Shown piece by piece: positions 16,979 through 26,737 of a stretch of DNA of 64,000 bases. The translations under genes and the position numbers were made by a program. Source of the stretch: Burkholderia sp. WP9. GTDB taxonomy: Bacteria; Pseudomonadota; Gammaproteobacteria; Burkholderiales; Burkholderiaceae. The notes beneath the pieces are model-generated. The model saw nothing but the letters and a program-made list of their open reading frames with translations, searched no databases and was not told the origin of the DNA. Numbering within the stretch: position 1 is the stretch's first letter; each line of letters opens with the position of its first letter. The DNA lies in the NCBI RefSeq assembly GCF_900104795.1, contig NZ_FNTG01000001.1, positions 3,410,001 to 3,474,000 on the forward strand, written 5' to 3'.

Positions 16979-18067
16979 ATGATTCCAGTCACCATCCTGA
17001 CCGGCTTTCTCGGCAGCGGCAAAACCACCCTGCTCAAGCGCATCCTGAATGAAAAGCACGGCATGAAGATCGCCGTGATCGAGAACGAGTTCGGCGAAGA
17101 AAACATCGACAACGAAATTCTCGTGCAGGACACCGGCGAGCAGATCATCCAGATGAGCAACGGCTGCATCTGCTGCACGATCCGCGGCGACCTCTCGCGC
17201 GTGCTGGGCGATCTGGCGGCGCAGAAACAGTCCGGCAAGCTGGACTTCGACCGCGTCGTGATCGAAACCACGGGCCTGGCCAATCCGGGCCCCGTCGCGC
17301 AGACGTTCTTCATGGACGACCAGATCGCCAGCGAATTCCTGCTGGACGCCATCATCACCCTGGTCGACGCGAAGCACGCGAACCACCAACTGGACGAGCA
17401 CGAAGTCGTGCAGCGCCAGGTCGGTTTCGCCGACCGCCTGTTCATCACCAAGTCCGACCTGGTCGATGAAAAGCACCTTGCCGATCTGCGCCACCGCCTG
17501 CTGCACATGAACCCGCGGGCGGCGATCAAGGTCGTCAATTTCGGCGAAGCGGACATCAAGGAAATCTTCGACCTGCGCGGCTTCAACCTGAATTCGAAGC
17601 TCGAGATCGACCCGGATTTTCTCGTGGAAGACGAGCATGCGCACAGCCACGCTCACGCGCATGACGAGCACGGCCATACGCATGACGATCACGCCAACTG
17701 CGATCACGACCACGGCCAGTGCGATCACGAAGGCCACGATCATGGTCATCACCACCACGCGCACCACGACGACAAGATCAAGTCGTTCGTCTACCGCAAC
17801 GACCGTCCGTTCGATCCGAACAAGCTCGAAGACTTCCTCGGCGGCATTTTGCAGATTTACGGCGAACGCCTGCTGCGCTACAAGGGCGTGCTGTATATGA
17901 AGGGCGTCGACCGCAAAGTCGTGTTCCAGGGCGTGCATCAGATGATGGGCAGCGATCTGGCCGCGAAATGGCAGCCGATCGAGAAAAAGACCAACAAGAT
18001 GGTGTTTATCGGCATCGAACTGCCGCAAGACCTGATCACCGACGGTCTGGACGCCTGCCTCGTCTAA
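16979..18067 (+). CDS. COG0523 GTPase (CobW/YjiA-like) with a His-rich insert
   Basis: 362 residues from ATG 16979. A G3E-family P-loop GTPase: Walker A GFLGSGKTT (residues 9-17), the CxCC metal-binding motif NGCICCTIRG (61-70), ETTGLANPGP, and TKSD for guanine recognition. After the G domain comes a His-rich stretch with 20 His between residues 220 and 263, then a CobW_C domain (about 266-362). Relatives insert or deliver metals (Zn, Co, Ni), so a metallochaperone role, perhaps for zinc, is likely. I looked for a Zur site upstream and saw none. dksA lies 670 bp downstream. A 362-residue length is normal for the family plus the His loop. Confidence 0.93.
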   Translation: MIPVTILTGFLGSGKTTLLKRILNEKHGMKIAVIENEFGEENIDNEILVQDTGEQIIQMSNGCICCTIRGDLSRVLGDLAAQKQSGKLDFDRVVIETTGLANPGPVAQTFFMDDQIASEFLLDAIITLVDAKHANHQLDEHEVVQRQVGFADRLFITKSDLVDEKHLADLRHRLLHMNPRAAIKVVNFGEADIKEIFDLRGFNLNSKLEIDPDFLVEDEHAHSHAHAHDEHGHTHDDHANCDHDHGQCDHEGHDHGHHHHAHHDDKIKSFVYRNDRPFDPNKLEDFLGGILQIYGERLLRYKGVLYMKGVDRKVVFQGVHQMMGSDLAAKWQPIEKKTNKMVFIGIELPQDLITDGLDACLV

Positions 18068-18076
18068 GCACGGCAC

Positions 18077-18116
18077 GCCCCGGCCTCGCCGGGGCTGCCT
18101 GTCTTTCCGGCAGGCA
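18077..18116 (+). terminator. Two adjacent hairpins after the COG0523 gene
   Basis: GCCCCGGC/GCCGGGGC (18077-18095) and TGCCTG/CAGGCA with CCGG in between (18096-18116) follow the stop at 18067 by 9 bp. A weak T tract (GGTTTTG) comes next. They probably end the transcript. Confidence 0.65.
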
Positions 18117-18739
18117 CCGGTTTTGCTGGAAGCGTCGTGCTGTTGCGCCTCAGTGCGCGATTCGGCGACGCGCCCCGAGATAAACATCTGCTGAATATTA
18201 CCGGCGGCCGCCGTAAGCGGGTTGAAAAGACACGCGTATGAAAAGCGCGTGAAAACCCTGCTGTATTAAAGCGTGCACGACCATCGCTTTTTAGCCGTGC
18301 GCGCGTTATATTTTCGGGATATCGGCGTACCGCAGGGGGATTTTCACCAGTTGCGGTGCTAGATTGTGATTCAGTTACAATACGTGCCCACTGGAGAATG
18401 AGAACGAATTGCCCGGTCAGCGCGTATCCGCGCCGGGCCTGAAACGGCGCCGGAAAATCTAATCCGGACAATACGCCGACAATGCCGGCCGGCACGGTCT
18501 GAAAAGACGCGCTGCCGGCAAGCAATGCCTCAGGAGCATTTGAGAATCGGTTTCCAGAGGAGTTCGGCCCCGCATTGGCGTTGCGACGCCCGGCGTGTGG
18601 GCGCCAGGCGCTTCGGCGTCACGACAGTCCACCGTCCGTGCCCGCCTTGGCGCTCCGCGTCCTCGAGGTGCCTTTGCGGGCAATACGAAAGTGCGGGCAC
18701 GACGTAAGAGTTTTGCCTCACATTGAAGAAGTTAGCCAG
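18117..18739. other. Long upstream region of dksA
   Basis: More than 600 bp with no convincing gene. A possible -10 box TACAAT at 18376-18381 would give a dksA leader of about 350 nt; its -35 is not convincing. Several frames here are open but lack a start with a ribosome binding site. I saw no zinc-regulator site. Confidence 0.45.
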
Positions 18740-19159
18740 ATGACGACGAAACGACTCTTGACCGAAGCCGAAATCCTGAAGATGAGCGACAAGGATTACA
18801 TGAATGAGGATCAGCTCGCCTTCTTCAAGAACAAGCTCGAACAGCTGCAGGCGGATATTCTCCGCAATGCCGGCCAGACGACCGAGAACCTGCGCGAGAC
18901 CGTAATCGTGCCGGATCCGGCCGACCGCGCAACGATCGAGGAAGAGCATGCGCTCGAACTGCGCACGCGCGACCGCGAGCGCAAGCTGCTGAAGAAGGTT
19001 CAGCAGTCGATCGCGCGTATCGACTCGGGCGACTACGGCTGGTGCGAAGAGACCGGTGAGCCGATCGGCATTCCGCGTCTGCTCGCACGGCCCACGGCCA
19101 CCCTGTCGCTCGAAGCGCAGGAACGCCGCGAACTGCGCCAGAAGCTGTTCGGCGACTGA
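18740..19159 (+). CDS. dksA: RNA polymerase-binding factor DksA, degenerate zinc finger
   Basis: 139 residues from ATG 18740. It binds the RNA polymerase secondary channel and works with ppGpp in the stringent response. The coiled-coil tip is intact (D59, D62 and A64 in VPDPADRATIEEE). The C-terminal motif normally holds four cysteines; here the positions are C102, T105, S123 and A126 (GWCEETGEPIG ... ATLSLEAQ), so only one Cys remains and zinc cannot be bound in the usual way. C-T-S-A versions are known in some other proteobacteria and still function, so this is probably an active zinc-independent DksA. The start lies after a long leader; TTAGCCAG precedes it. Confidence 0.95.
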   Translation: MTTKRLLTEAEILKMSDKDYMNEDQLAFFKNKLEQLQADILRNAGQTTENLRETVIVPDPADRATIEEEHALELRTRDRERKLLKKVQQSIARIDSGDYGWCEETGEPIGIPRLLARPTATLSLEAQERRELRQKLFGD

Positions 19160-19211
19160 ACGCTTGCGGCGCGGCTTCGGCTCCGCGCCCGAAAACGCTG
19201 CTTCGTCGAGA

Positions 19212-19240
19212 GGCGCACGGTGTTCCGTGCGCCTTTTTTC
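19212..19240 (+). terminator. Rho-independent terminator of dksA
   Basis: GGCGCACGG and CCGTGCGCC form a 9-bp stem with a TGTT loop, followed by six T and a C. It lies 53 bp after the dksA stop. Confidence 0.92.
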
Positions 19241-19352
19241 TTTTGCGTGACGCCTATTTGAGGCATCGCCGCAGTGCAGGCTGATACCTACCTTGCCTCG
19301 CCCCTCTTGTCGGCATAACCGCCGCGTTCGCTTCCGAACCGTCTGTATTTGC

Positions 19353-19475
19353 CCTATGCCATTTGCCGGCTAGGGACCAGGATTCTCGTCATCCCAGCCC
19401 CGCGCCGTCCGATGCCGCGCGGGCGCGTTCCCCGCACCGAATCGCGTGTTTTTTGTCCTATGCCATTTGCCGGCT
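19353..19475. repeat. Pair of 19-bp direct repeats upstream of hslV
   Basis: CCTATGCCATTTGCCGGCT occurs exactly at 19353-19371 and again at 19457-19475, 104 bp apart start to start. The second copy ends one base before the -35 of the candidate hslV heat-shock promoter. They may be operator copies or a duplicated promoter-upstream segment. Confidence 0.8.
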
Positions 19476-19503
19476 CTTGATATGACCGCGCACGCCCTAA
19501 AAT
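19476..19503 (+). promoter_or_regulatory. Candidate sigma-32 heat-shock promoter of hslVU
   Basis: CTTGATA (19476-19482) and CCCTAAAAT (19495-19503) are separated by 12 nt and resemble the sigma-32 pattern CTTGAAA - 11 to 15 nt - CCCCATNT, with changes in the -10. hslVU is a classical heat-shock operon, which supports the call. Confidence 0.6.
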
Positions 19504-19634
19504 AAACCGGACATGCGCTGCACGAGCGCGCGCCCGCCGGTTCTGTTTTAGCGTCGCGCGTCGTCCGCTTTCAGGATTCATGCGGTGGCGCATCGCGCTG
19601 CCGCGTCCTACCCGTTTTGCAAAGAGGAACGCAT

Positions 19635-20171
19635 ATGGAGCAATTTCACGGCACGACGATCGTCTCCGTGCGGCGCGGCGACAAGGTCGCGCTCGGCGGC
19701 GACGGCCAGGTGACGCTGGGCAATATCGTCATGAAAGGCGGTGCGAAGAAAGTCCGGCGCATCTATAACGGCAAGGTGCTGGTCGGCTTCGCCGGCGGCA
19801 CGGCCGACGCTTTCTCGCTACTCGACCGCTTCGAAGCCAAGCTGGAAAAACATCAGGGCAATCTCACGCGCGCCGCCGTCGAACTCGCCAAAGACTGGCG
19901 CACCGACCGCATGCTGCGCCGTCTCGAAGCCATGCTGATCGCCGCGGACGCCACCACCACGCTCGTCATTACCGGCAACGGCGACGTGCTCGATCCGGAA
20001 GGTGGCATTTGCGCGATCGGTTCGGGCGGCGCCTATGCGCAAGCCGCGGCGAAAGCGCTCGCCGACAACACCGAGATGTCGCCCCGCGAAATCGTGGAAA
20101 AGTCGCTGGAGATTGCCGGCGACATGTGCATCTACACGAACCATAACCGCGTCATCGAGACGATCGAGTAA
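19635..20171 (+). CDS. hslV: ATP-dependent protease subunit HslV
   Basis: 178 residues. This is the proteolytic core of HslUV, a proteasome-like threonine protease. The start at 19635 ([15 protein letters not shown]) is chosen so that the short pro-sequence ends before the catalytic Thr of [26 protein letters not shown] and [14 protein letters not shown] are typical. GAGGA lies before the ATG. It lies 9 bp upstream of hslU. Upstream are the 19-bp repeats and a heat-shock-type promoter. Confidence 0.97.
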   Translation: MEQFHGTTIVSVRRGDKVALGGDGQVTLGNIVMKGGAKKVRRIYNGKVLVGFAGGTADAFSLLDRFEAKLEKHQGNLTRAAVELAKDWRTDRMLRRLEAMLIAADATTTLVITGNGDVLDPEGGICAIGSGGAYAQAAAKALADNTEMSPREIVEKSLEIAGDMCIYTNHNRVIETIE

Positions 20172-20180
20172 GGACCCACG

Positions 20181-21527
20181 ATGAGCACCATGACCCCTGC
20201 CGAGATCGTCTCGGAACTCGACAAACACATCATTGGCCAAGGCCGCGCGAAAAAAGCGGTGGCCGTGGCGCTGCGCAATCGCTGGCGCCGTCAGCAGGTT
20301 GAAGAACCGCTGCGCCAGGAAATCACGCCGAAGAACATTCTGATGATCGGACCGACCGGCGTCGGTAAGACCGAAATCGCACGGCGTCTGGCGAAACTGG
20401 CCGACGCGCCGTTCATCAAGATCGAAGCGACCAAGTTCACCGAGGTCGGCTACGTAGGCCGCGATGTGGACAGCATCGTGCGCGACCTGATCGAAATCTC
20501 GGTCAAGCAGACCCGCGAAACCGAAATGCGCAAAGTGCGGACCAAGGCCGAAGATCAGGCCGAAGACCGCATCCTCGACATTCTGCTGCCGAGCGCGCGC
20601 CCGGTCGGCTTCGGCGCAAGCTCGAGCGCCGCTGATACCGTCGACGAAGGCAGCACCACGCGTCAGACATTCCGCAAGCGTCTGCGCGAGGGCCTGCTCG
20701 ACGACAAGGAAGTCGAACTCGACGTGGAACAGCCGCAAGTCGGCATGGACATCATGGGGCCGCCGGGCATGGAAGACATGACCGAGCAGATCCGTTCGAT
20801 GTTCGCGAACATCGGCGGCGGCAAGAAAACGCGTCGCAAGATGAAGGTGAAGGAAGCGCTGAAGGCGCTCACCGACGAAGAAGCCGCCAAGATGCTGAAC
20901 GACGAAGAGGTGAAAGCCAAAGCGGTGCAGAACGTCGAGCAGAACGGCATTGTGTTCCTCGACGAAATCGACAAGATCGCGTCGCGCAACGAAGCCGGCG
21001 GCGGTGAAGTCTCGCGTCAGGGTGTGCAGCGCGATCTGTTGCCGCTGGTCGAAGGCACCACGATCAACACCAAGTACGGCATGGTGAAGACCGATCACAT
21101 TCTGTTCATTGCCAGCGGTGCATTTCACCTCGCCAAGCCAAGCGATCTGATTCCGGAACTGCAAGGCCGCTTCCCGATTCGCGTCGAACTGGATTCGCTT
21201 TCGGTCAACGACTTCGAGTCGATTCTGGTGTCCACGGACGCGAGCCTCGTCAAGCAATACCAGGCACTGCTCGCCACCGAAGACGTGCACCTCGAATTCG
21301 CGGACGACGGCATTCGCCGCCTGGCCGAAATCGCGTACTCGGTGAACGAGAAAACCGAGAACATCGGCGCGCGCCGCTTGTACACGGTGATCGAAAAACT
21401 GCTCGAGGAAGTCTCGTTCGCGGCCGGCAACCACTCGGGCCGCACGGTGCAGATCGACGCGGCTTATGTCGATCGCGCGCTGAACGAAGTGGCGGAAGAC
21501 GAAGATCTGTCGCGTTACGTGCTGTGA
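20181..21527 (+). CDS. hslU: ATP-dependent protease ATPase subunit HslU
   Basis: 448 residues, AAA+ unfoldase that feeds HslV. Walker A is [15 protein letters not shown] (about 57-71), the pore loop GYVGRDV is present, Walker B is [13 protein letters not shown], and the I-domain insertion is the region about 110-240 with the Met/Gly-rich [13 protein letters not shown]. The C-terminal LSRYVL matches the HslV-docking tail. It overlaps none of its neighbours and ends with its own terminator. Confidence 0.97.
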   Translation: MSTMTPAEIVSELDKHIIGQGRAKKAVAVALRNRWRRQQVEEPLRQEITPKNILMIGPTGVGKTEIARRLAKLADAPFIKIEATKFTEVGYVGRDVDSIVRDLIEISVKQTRETEMRKVRTKAEDQAEDRILDILLPSARPVGFGASSSAADTVDEGSTTRQTFRKRLREGLLDDKEVELDVEQPQVGMDIMGPPGMEDMTEQIRSMFANIGGGKKTRRKMKVKEALKALTDEEAAKMLNDEEVKAKAVQNVEQNGIVFLDEIDKIASRNEAGGGEVSRQGVQRDLLPLVEGTTINTKYGMVKTDHILFIASGAFHLAKPSDLIPELQGRFPIRVELDSLSVNDFESILVSTDASLVKQYQALLATEDVHLEFADDGIRRLAEIAYSVNEKTENIGARRLYTVIEKLLEEVSFAAGNHSGRTVQIDAAYVDRALNEVAEDEDLSRYVL

Positions 21528-21600
21528 TGTCGATGCTGAGATTGCCCCAAGCTGTGATGTTAACCGCTTGAGACAGCTCAGATCACATGTGAGCGCATAA

Positions 21601-21634
21601 AAAACGGGTTGCCTTTGATAAGGCAGCCCGTTTT
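21601..21634. terminator. Bidirectional terminator between hslU and the regA-type gene
   Basis: AACGGGTTGCC and GGCAGCCCGTT pair around TTTGATAA with one mismatch; the flanks are A-rich and T-rich on opposite sides. It ends hslVU and the convergent two-component operon. Confidence 0.9.
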
Positions 21635-21673
21635 CATTTGCTTACGGCAAAAGCGGTGCGGAGTCTGCCGTTT

Positions 21674-22216
21674 CTACTGCTTGACCGGCCGCTTCGCCAG
21701 TTTGCGTTGCAGCGTTCGCCGATGCATATTCAACGCACGCGCGGTAGCCGAGATATTGCCGCCGTGTTCGGCCAGCACGCGTTGAATATGCTCCCACTCC
21801 AGACGCGCCACCGACAACGGCGTGGGATGCTCGATCGCCTCTTCCGCTTGCAACGCGCTTGCTTCACTTTGCAGTGCCGACAAGATCGTCTCCACATTGG
21901 CAGGCTTGGCCAGGTAGTTATCCGCGCCGTCTTTCACCGCCTGCACCGCCGTGGCGATACTCGCGTAACCGGTCAGCACCAGCATGCGCGCGTCGGGCTG
22001 CAGATCGCGCAATGGCGCGACGAGCGTGAGGCCGGAGTCATTGCCGAGATGCAGATCCACCGTGATCTGGCTGAACTTCTGCTGATTCGCCAGCTTGATT
22101 GCCTCATCCGCGTTGTGCGCTTCGCTCACCGTGTAGCCGCGCCGGGTGAGACCACGCGCGAGGATGCCGGAGAACACCTCGTCGTCGTCGATCACCAGAA
22201 AATTCATTTCACTCAT
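21674..22216 (-). CDS. regA: Response regulator of the RegA/ActR/PrrA type
   Basis: 180 residues: a receiver domain (D10/D11 acid pair, phospho-acceptor D54 in TVDLHLGNDSG, Thr in LTGYAS, Lys in LAKPANVE) joined to a Fis-type helix-turn-helix with EHGGNISATARALNMHRRTL at about 149-168. The size and the HTH sequence match RegA/PrrA, the redox response regulator of proteobacteria. It overlaps the kinase gene by 4 bp (ATGA type), so the two are coupled in translation. In Burkholderia the related pair is also known as RqpSR, with a role in quorum sensing; the target genes here cannot be seen. Confidence 0.92.
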   Translation of the reverse strand: MSEMNFLVIDDDEVFSGILARGLTRRGYTVSEAHNADEAIKLANQQKFSQITVDLHLGNDSGLTLVAPLRDLQPDARMLVLTGYASIATAVQAVKDGADNYLAKPANVETILSALQSEASALQAEEAIEHPTPLSVARLEWEHIQRVLAEHGGNISATARALNMHRRTLQRKLAKRPVKQ

Positions 22217-23523
22217 ACTTGTTTCTCCGTGTTGGATGGTGCGGCGCCTTGACGGCCCGAGCCAAAAAATTTGCGCGCGGCGAGCGGCAGTTTCAGGACC
22301 GCACGCGTACCACGCGGCTTGATCGTGCTGACATCGGTCAGCTCGATCGATCCTTTCAGACGCGCCGCCGCCGAAAAAGCCAGATAGAGACCCACGCCGT
22401 GCCCGCCTTGAGTACTCTCGACCGGCATCGCGCCCAACGAGCCGCGCAACGCGGCCGGAATGCCAGGGCCTGCGTCACAGACCTCGAAGACGATCTGATC
22501 TCCGCGCGCCGCAAGCGCACAGGACAGCGTGACGTGATCGCGGCTTGCACGCGCAGCATTGTCGAGCAGAATCGTGAGAATCTGACTCACAGCCACGGTG
22601 TCGTCAAGACTGACATCCGCAGGCGGCACGCCGATCCGCTCGAACTTCACATGCGGATGACGCAAGCGCCACTGCTCAGCGAAGGATTCGAGCCACTCGC
22701 CGACCGGTTGTCGGCTGGCGCTGGTCGATGCCCGGCTGCGCAGACGGGCAAGCGCCGATGTACATAGCGTCATCTGCTGTTCGAGCAGTTCGAGGTCGGC
22801 GGCGTAGGGCGCGAGCCCCTTGTCGGAACGCGCGGCGTCGCGCAATTCTTCGGACAACATCGCAATTGTAGACAGAGGCGTACCAATTTCGTGAGCGACG
22901 GTGGCGGCCTGCACACCGAGCGCGACCGCCCGTTCATCGTGAAGCAAGCGCTGCTGCGCTTCTCCGAGCGCTGCGTCACGTAGCCGCAGTGCTCTCGACA
23001 TGCGTGCAACGAACCATGCAATGAGCCCGACGCTGACCATGAAGTTCACCCACATGCCCGCGCGATAGTAGTCGAACAGGTTCGCGGGATTGTCGAGATT
23101 CAGCGGCACGGAATCGAAACCCAGCACTGCGTAGCAGGCTACCGCGAACGCCGCGAGCCAGGCCATCAGATGCCACGGCAGCACGGCCGCGGCGATGGCG
23201 AGCGAAGGCAGGTAGAGCGAAACGAATGGATTGGTGGTGCCGCCGGAGAGAAACAGCAACGCGGACAACGCGCCCAGATCGACCCAGATCTGACCGAACA
23301 ATTCCATGTTGGATTCGGGCCGCTGCTGCGAAACGCGCCACCATGTGATTCCGTTGAAGATCACTTCCAGCGCGATCACGAGCAGCATGGCGGGCAACGG
23401 CAGATGCACGCCGATGAAGGTCTGCACGAACGCAATCGTCATCAACTGGCCGATGATCGCGAGACTGCGCAGCCAGAACAGATGCCCGAGATTGACGCGG
23501 CCGGTATTGGTTATACGATGCAT
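22213..23523 (-). CDS. regB: Redox-sensing histidine kinase of the RegB/PrrB/ActS type
   Basis: 436 residues. Six membrane helices (about residues 15-175) include the quinone-site motif GGTTNPF at 94-100, a hallmark of RegB. The H-box is AATVAHEIGTPLSTI with the phospho-His at 211. A Cys at 254 in QQMTLCTSAL is placed like the redox-active Cys265 of Rhodobacter RegB, 43 residues after the His. The N and G boxes are ILLDNAARAS and CDAGPGIP with GGHGVGLYLAF. Together this predicts membrane-quinone and thiol redox sensing. The first gene of the leftward operon, cotranscribed with the regulator. Confidence 0.92.
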   Translation of the reverse strand: MHRITNTGRVNLGHLFWLRSLAIIGQLMTIAFVQTFIGVHLPLPAMLLVIALEVIFNGITWWRVSQQRPESNMELFGQIWVDLGALSALLFLSGGTTNPFVSLYLPSLAIAAAVLPWHLMAWLAAFAVACYAVLGFDSVPLNLDNPANLFDYYRAGMWVNFMVSVGLIAWFVARMSRALRLRDAALGEAQQRLLHDERAVALGVQAATVAHEIGTPLSTIAMLSEELRDAARSDKGLAPYAADLELLEQQMTLCTSALARLRSRASTSASRQPVGEWLESFAEQWRLRHPHVKFERIGVPPADVSLDDTVAVSQILTILLDNAARASRDHVTLSCALAARGDQIVFEVCDAGPGIPAALRGSLGAMPVESTQGGHGVGLYLAFSAAARLKGSIELTDVSTIKPRGTRAVLKLPLAARKFFGSGRQGAAPSNTEKQV

Positions 23524-23652
23524 GACTTTAGTTTACCTGTTCGGACTCGTCCGACTTACCTCGCGACCTTGCGCCGGTAACATGGAAATTTTTTGCGACA
23601 GCGCGCACGAACCGGTCTCTCGCCATCGGCTCCCTGGACGCGCAGCCTATCC

Positions 23653-25290
23653 ATGCTACCCACTTCCCACTGCGAGGCTGATGCCTCTTCAGCTTTCCTG
23701 ACTTTTTTGCGACAAGCCGCGGCAGCCCGGCTCATTGGCACGGCCCAAGCCGAGGCCGGTTGTCTCGACGCCGCGGCGCGACTCCATCCACTGGACGACG
23801 CGTCACTCGCATCGCTCACTACCGCACTGCTCAAACAACACCGTGTCGGCGAGGCGATCGAACTCGCTGCCATTATTGCCCAACTCGATCCGCACCGCGC
23901 TCTTGCGCACTTTCGTCATGGCTATGCGTTGCAGATAGCAAACCGGCATGGCGAGGCCATTGCACCCTACCGACGCGCACTCGCCATCGATCCAGGATTG
24001 CCGTGCCTGCGCAGCAATCTCGCCGGCGCACTGGCGCGCGCGGGTGGCGACGCGAACGAGCAGATCGCGCTTCTGGAAAGTGCGGTCCGCGACGAGCCTG
24101 GTGAGGGCGACGGCTGGACCAATTTGACGAACGCGTACCGCACGAATATGGATCTGCCGCGAGCGCTCGAAGCCGGCGCCCAAGCCGTGCAATGTGCGCC
24201 GCATAGCTCGCTGGCGCACAACAACTATGCGCTGACGCTGCGTGAGGCGCAACGCTGGGACGACGCGGAGCAAGCCGCCCAAACCGCTTGCGCATTGGCA
24301 CCCGACGACGCCACCCTGCGCTCCAATCTGTCCATGCTGCAACTGGTTCGGGCCGATTATGCGCACGGCTGGGCATCGCACGAGGCGCGCTGGGACGGCT
24401 CCGCGGAGTTGGGCGGGAACCGCCCGGTCATGCCCGCACCGCTTTGGCGCGGCGAATCGCTCGCCGGCAAAACCTTGCTCGTGTGGGGCGAGCAAGGCAT
24501 GGGCGACGTTTTGCAGTTCTGCCGCTATATCCCGATGCTGGCCGAGCGCGTCCATCGCGAAGGCGGCCGGCTCAGTTGGAACTCGTTCCCGCAAATGGGC
24601 GCGCTGCTCGCACGCAGCCTGGGCGCTCACGCGGACGAGTTTTCAGCCGGCGGCGGCGTCGAATCGCTTTCCGCATTCGACTACGAGATTCCGTTGCTCA
24701 GCTTGCCGCGGAGATTCGAGACGCGGGAAGAAACGATTCCGGCTGCAGTACCCTATTTGCACGCGGACCCGGCCGCCACAGCGTCGTGGCAAAAAAGGCT
24801 TGCGGGCGAAGCCAGGCTTAAAGTCGGCCTGACATGGACCGGCAGCCACGGCCATCAGCGCAATCCATTTCGCCGCGTGGGTTGGGAACGCTATGCGGCT
24901 CATTTCGGCGACATGCAGGACGTGGCGTTTTATTCGTTGCAGCCTGGCGCGGACGCAGACGTCGCGGCGGCACGCGCAGCCGGCCTGCCAATGGCCGACT
25001 ACACCGCCGAATTCACGAGCTTCGACGATACCGCCGCGTTCGTGGGCGCGCTCGATCTCGTCATCACCGTTTGCACGTCGGCGGCGCATTTGAGCGGCGC
25101 GCTCGGCCAGCGCACCTGGGTACTGCTCGACGTCAACCCGCACTGGGTCTGGCTGGTCGACCGTCGTGACAGCCCGTGGTATCCGAGCGCCACGCTGTAC
25201 CGGCAGCCGCGGTTTGGTCAATGGGAGCCGACGCTGGAGGCCGTCGCGCGTGATCTGAAGGCGTTGGCGGCCGGGCACCGCGCGGCGTAA
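23653..25290 (+). CDS. TPR protein with glycosyltransferase-9-like C-terminal domain
   Basis: 545 residues from ATG 23653 (MLPTSHCEADASS); an in-frame start at 23593 would add 20 unlike residues. Residues about 60-270 carry tandem TPR-type helices (AHFRHGYALQIANRHGEAIA, AHNNYALTLREAQRWDDAEQ). The second half begins with PLWRGESLAGKTLLVWGEQG and has the Rossmann-like DLVITVCTSAAHLSGALGQ, as in heptosyltransferase/GT9-like folds often fused to TPRs. The likely role is peptide or glycan modification, but the substrate is unknown. It diverges from the RegB gene and stands alone. Confidence 0.8.
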   Translation: MLPTSHCEADASSAFLTFLRQAAAARLIGTAQAEAGCLDAAARLHPLDDASLASLTTALLKQHRVGEAIELAAIIAQLDPHRALAHFRHGYALQIANRHGEAIAPYRRALAIDPGLPCLRSNLAGALARAGGDANEQIALLESAVRDEPGEGDGWTNLTNAYRTNMDLPRALEAGAQAVQCAPHSSLAHNNYALTLREAQRWDDAEQAAQTACALAPDDATLRSNLSMLQLVRADYAHGWASHEARWDGSAELGGNRPVMPAPLWRGESLAGKTLLVWGEQGMGDVLQFCRYIPMLAERVHREGGRLSWNSFPQMGALLARSLGAHADEFSAGGGVESLSAFDYEIPLLSLPRRFETREETIPAAVPYLHADPAATASWQKRLAGEARLKVGLTWTGSHGHQRNPFRRVGWERYAAHFGDMQDVAFYSLQPGADADVAAARAAGLPMADYTAEFTSFDDTAAFVGALDLVITVCTSAAHLSGALGQRTWVLLDVNPHWVWLVDRRDSPWYPSATLYRQPRFGQWEPTLEAVARDLKALAAGHRAA

Positions 25291-25353
25291 GGCGCGCCCT
25301 GGCGTATCCGTCAAACAGCGGTGCTCGCGGCGATCTTTTCGTCACCACACGCA

Positions 25354-25572
25354 TCAATCACGCGCCGGCGACGCTTGAGCCGCCCGCGCAATCTCGGCAG
25401 CAAGACATTCGGGACACAGGCAGCGTCCTGTCGGATCGAGCCTATCCGCCGGCAACGCCGGCATTTTTCGGCACCAGCAGTCGAGCGGTTGCGAATGCAT
25501 GCCGCAATCGAACACGCTGCCACAGCGCGGGCAGCGCGCGCTGCTTTGGGAGCGGGAAACGGACGGTTTCAT
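25354..25572 (-). CDS. Cysteine-rich CWC family protein
   Basis: 72 residues with CPRCGSVFDCG, DCWC and CLCPECL, seven or more Cys arranged as in the small Cys-rich CWC family. The pattern suggests zinc binding, though this is an inference. Function unknown. It converges with the TPR gene and is 265 bp from argB in the other direction. The start is the first ATG before the motif. Confidence 0.82.
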   Translation of the reverse strand: MKPSVSRSQSSARCPRCGSVFDCGMHSQPLDCWCRKMPALPADRLDPTGRCLCPECLAAEIARAAQASPARD

Positions 25573-25807
25573 GACGGGCCGGATGGTCTCGCTTCAGCCT
25601 GGATCAGGAAATGATGCCACGACTGGCGGGCCGCCGTGAGTCGTCCGTCCGGCTAATTTACGGGGGCCGCCGAACCGCGTTACGCTTCGCCGTTGACTGG
25701 TGGGCACGGGCTGTCATTGCGCGGTGCGCAAAGCCTGCGGCGCCCGCCGCCCGCACAGGTATCGAAAACCCTGTTGCAGCGCGCCAGTCCTGTACAATTC
25801 GCCCTGA

Positions 25808-26737
<930 letters not shown>

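Noticed and set aside
16790..18739. Zur-binding site near the COG0523 gene or dksA
   Set aside because: No GTTATAATATAAC-like palindrome could be found on either strand.
19353..19475. Attachment-site pair (attL/attR) or insertion-sequence target duplication
   Set aside because: The 104-bp segment between the copies holds no gene or integrase; a promoter-linked repeat is simpler.
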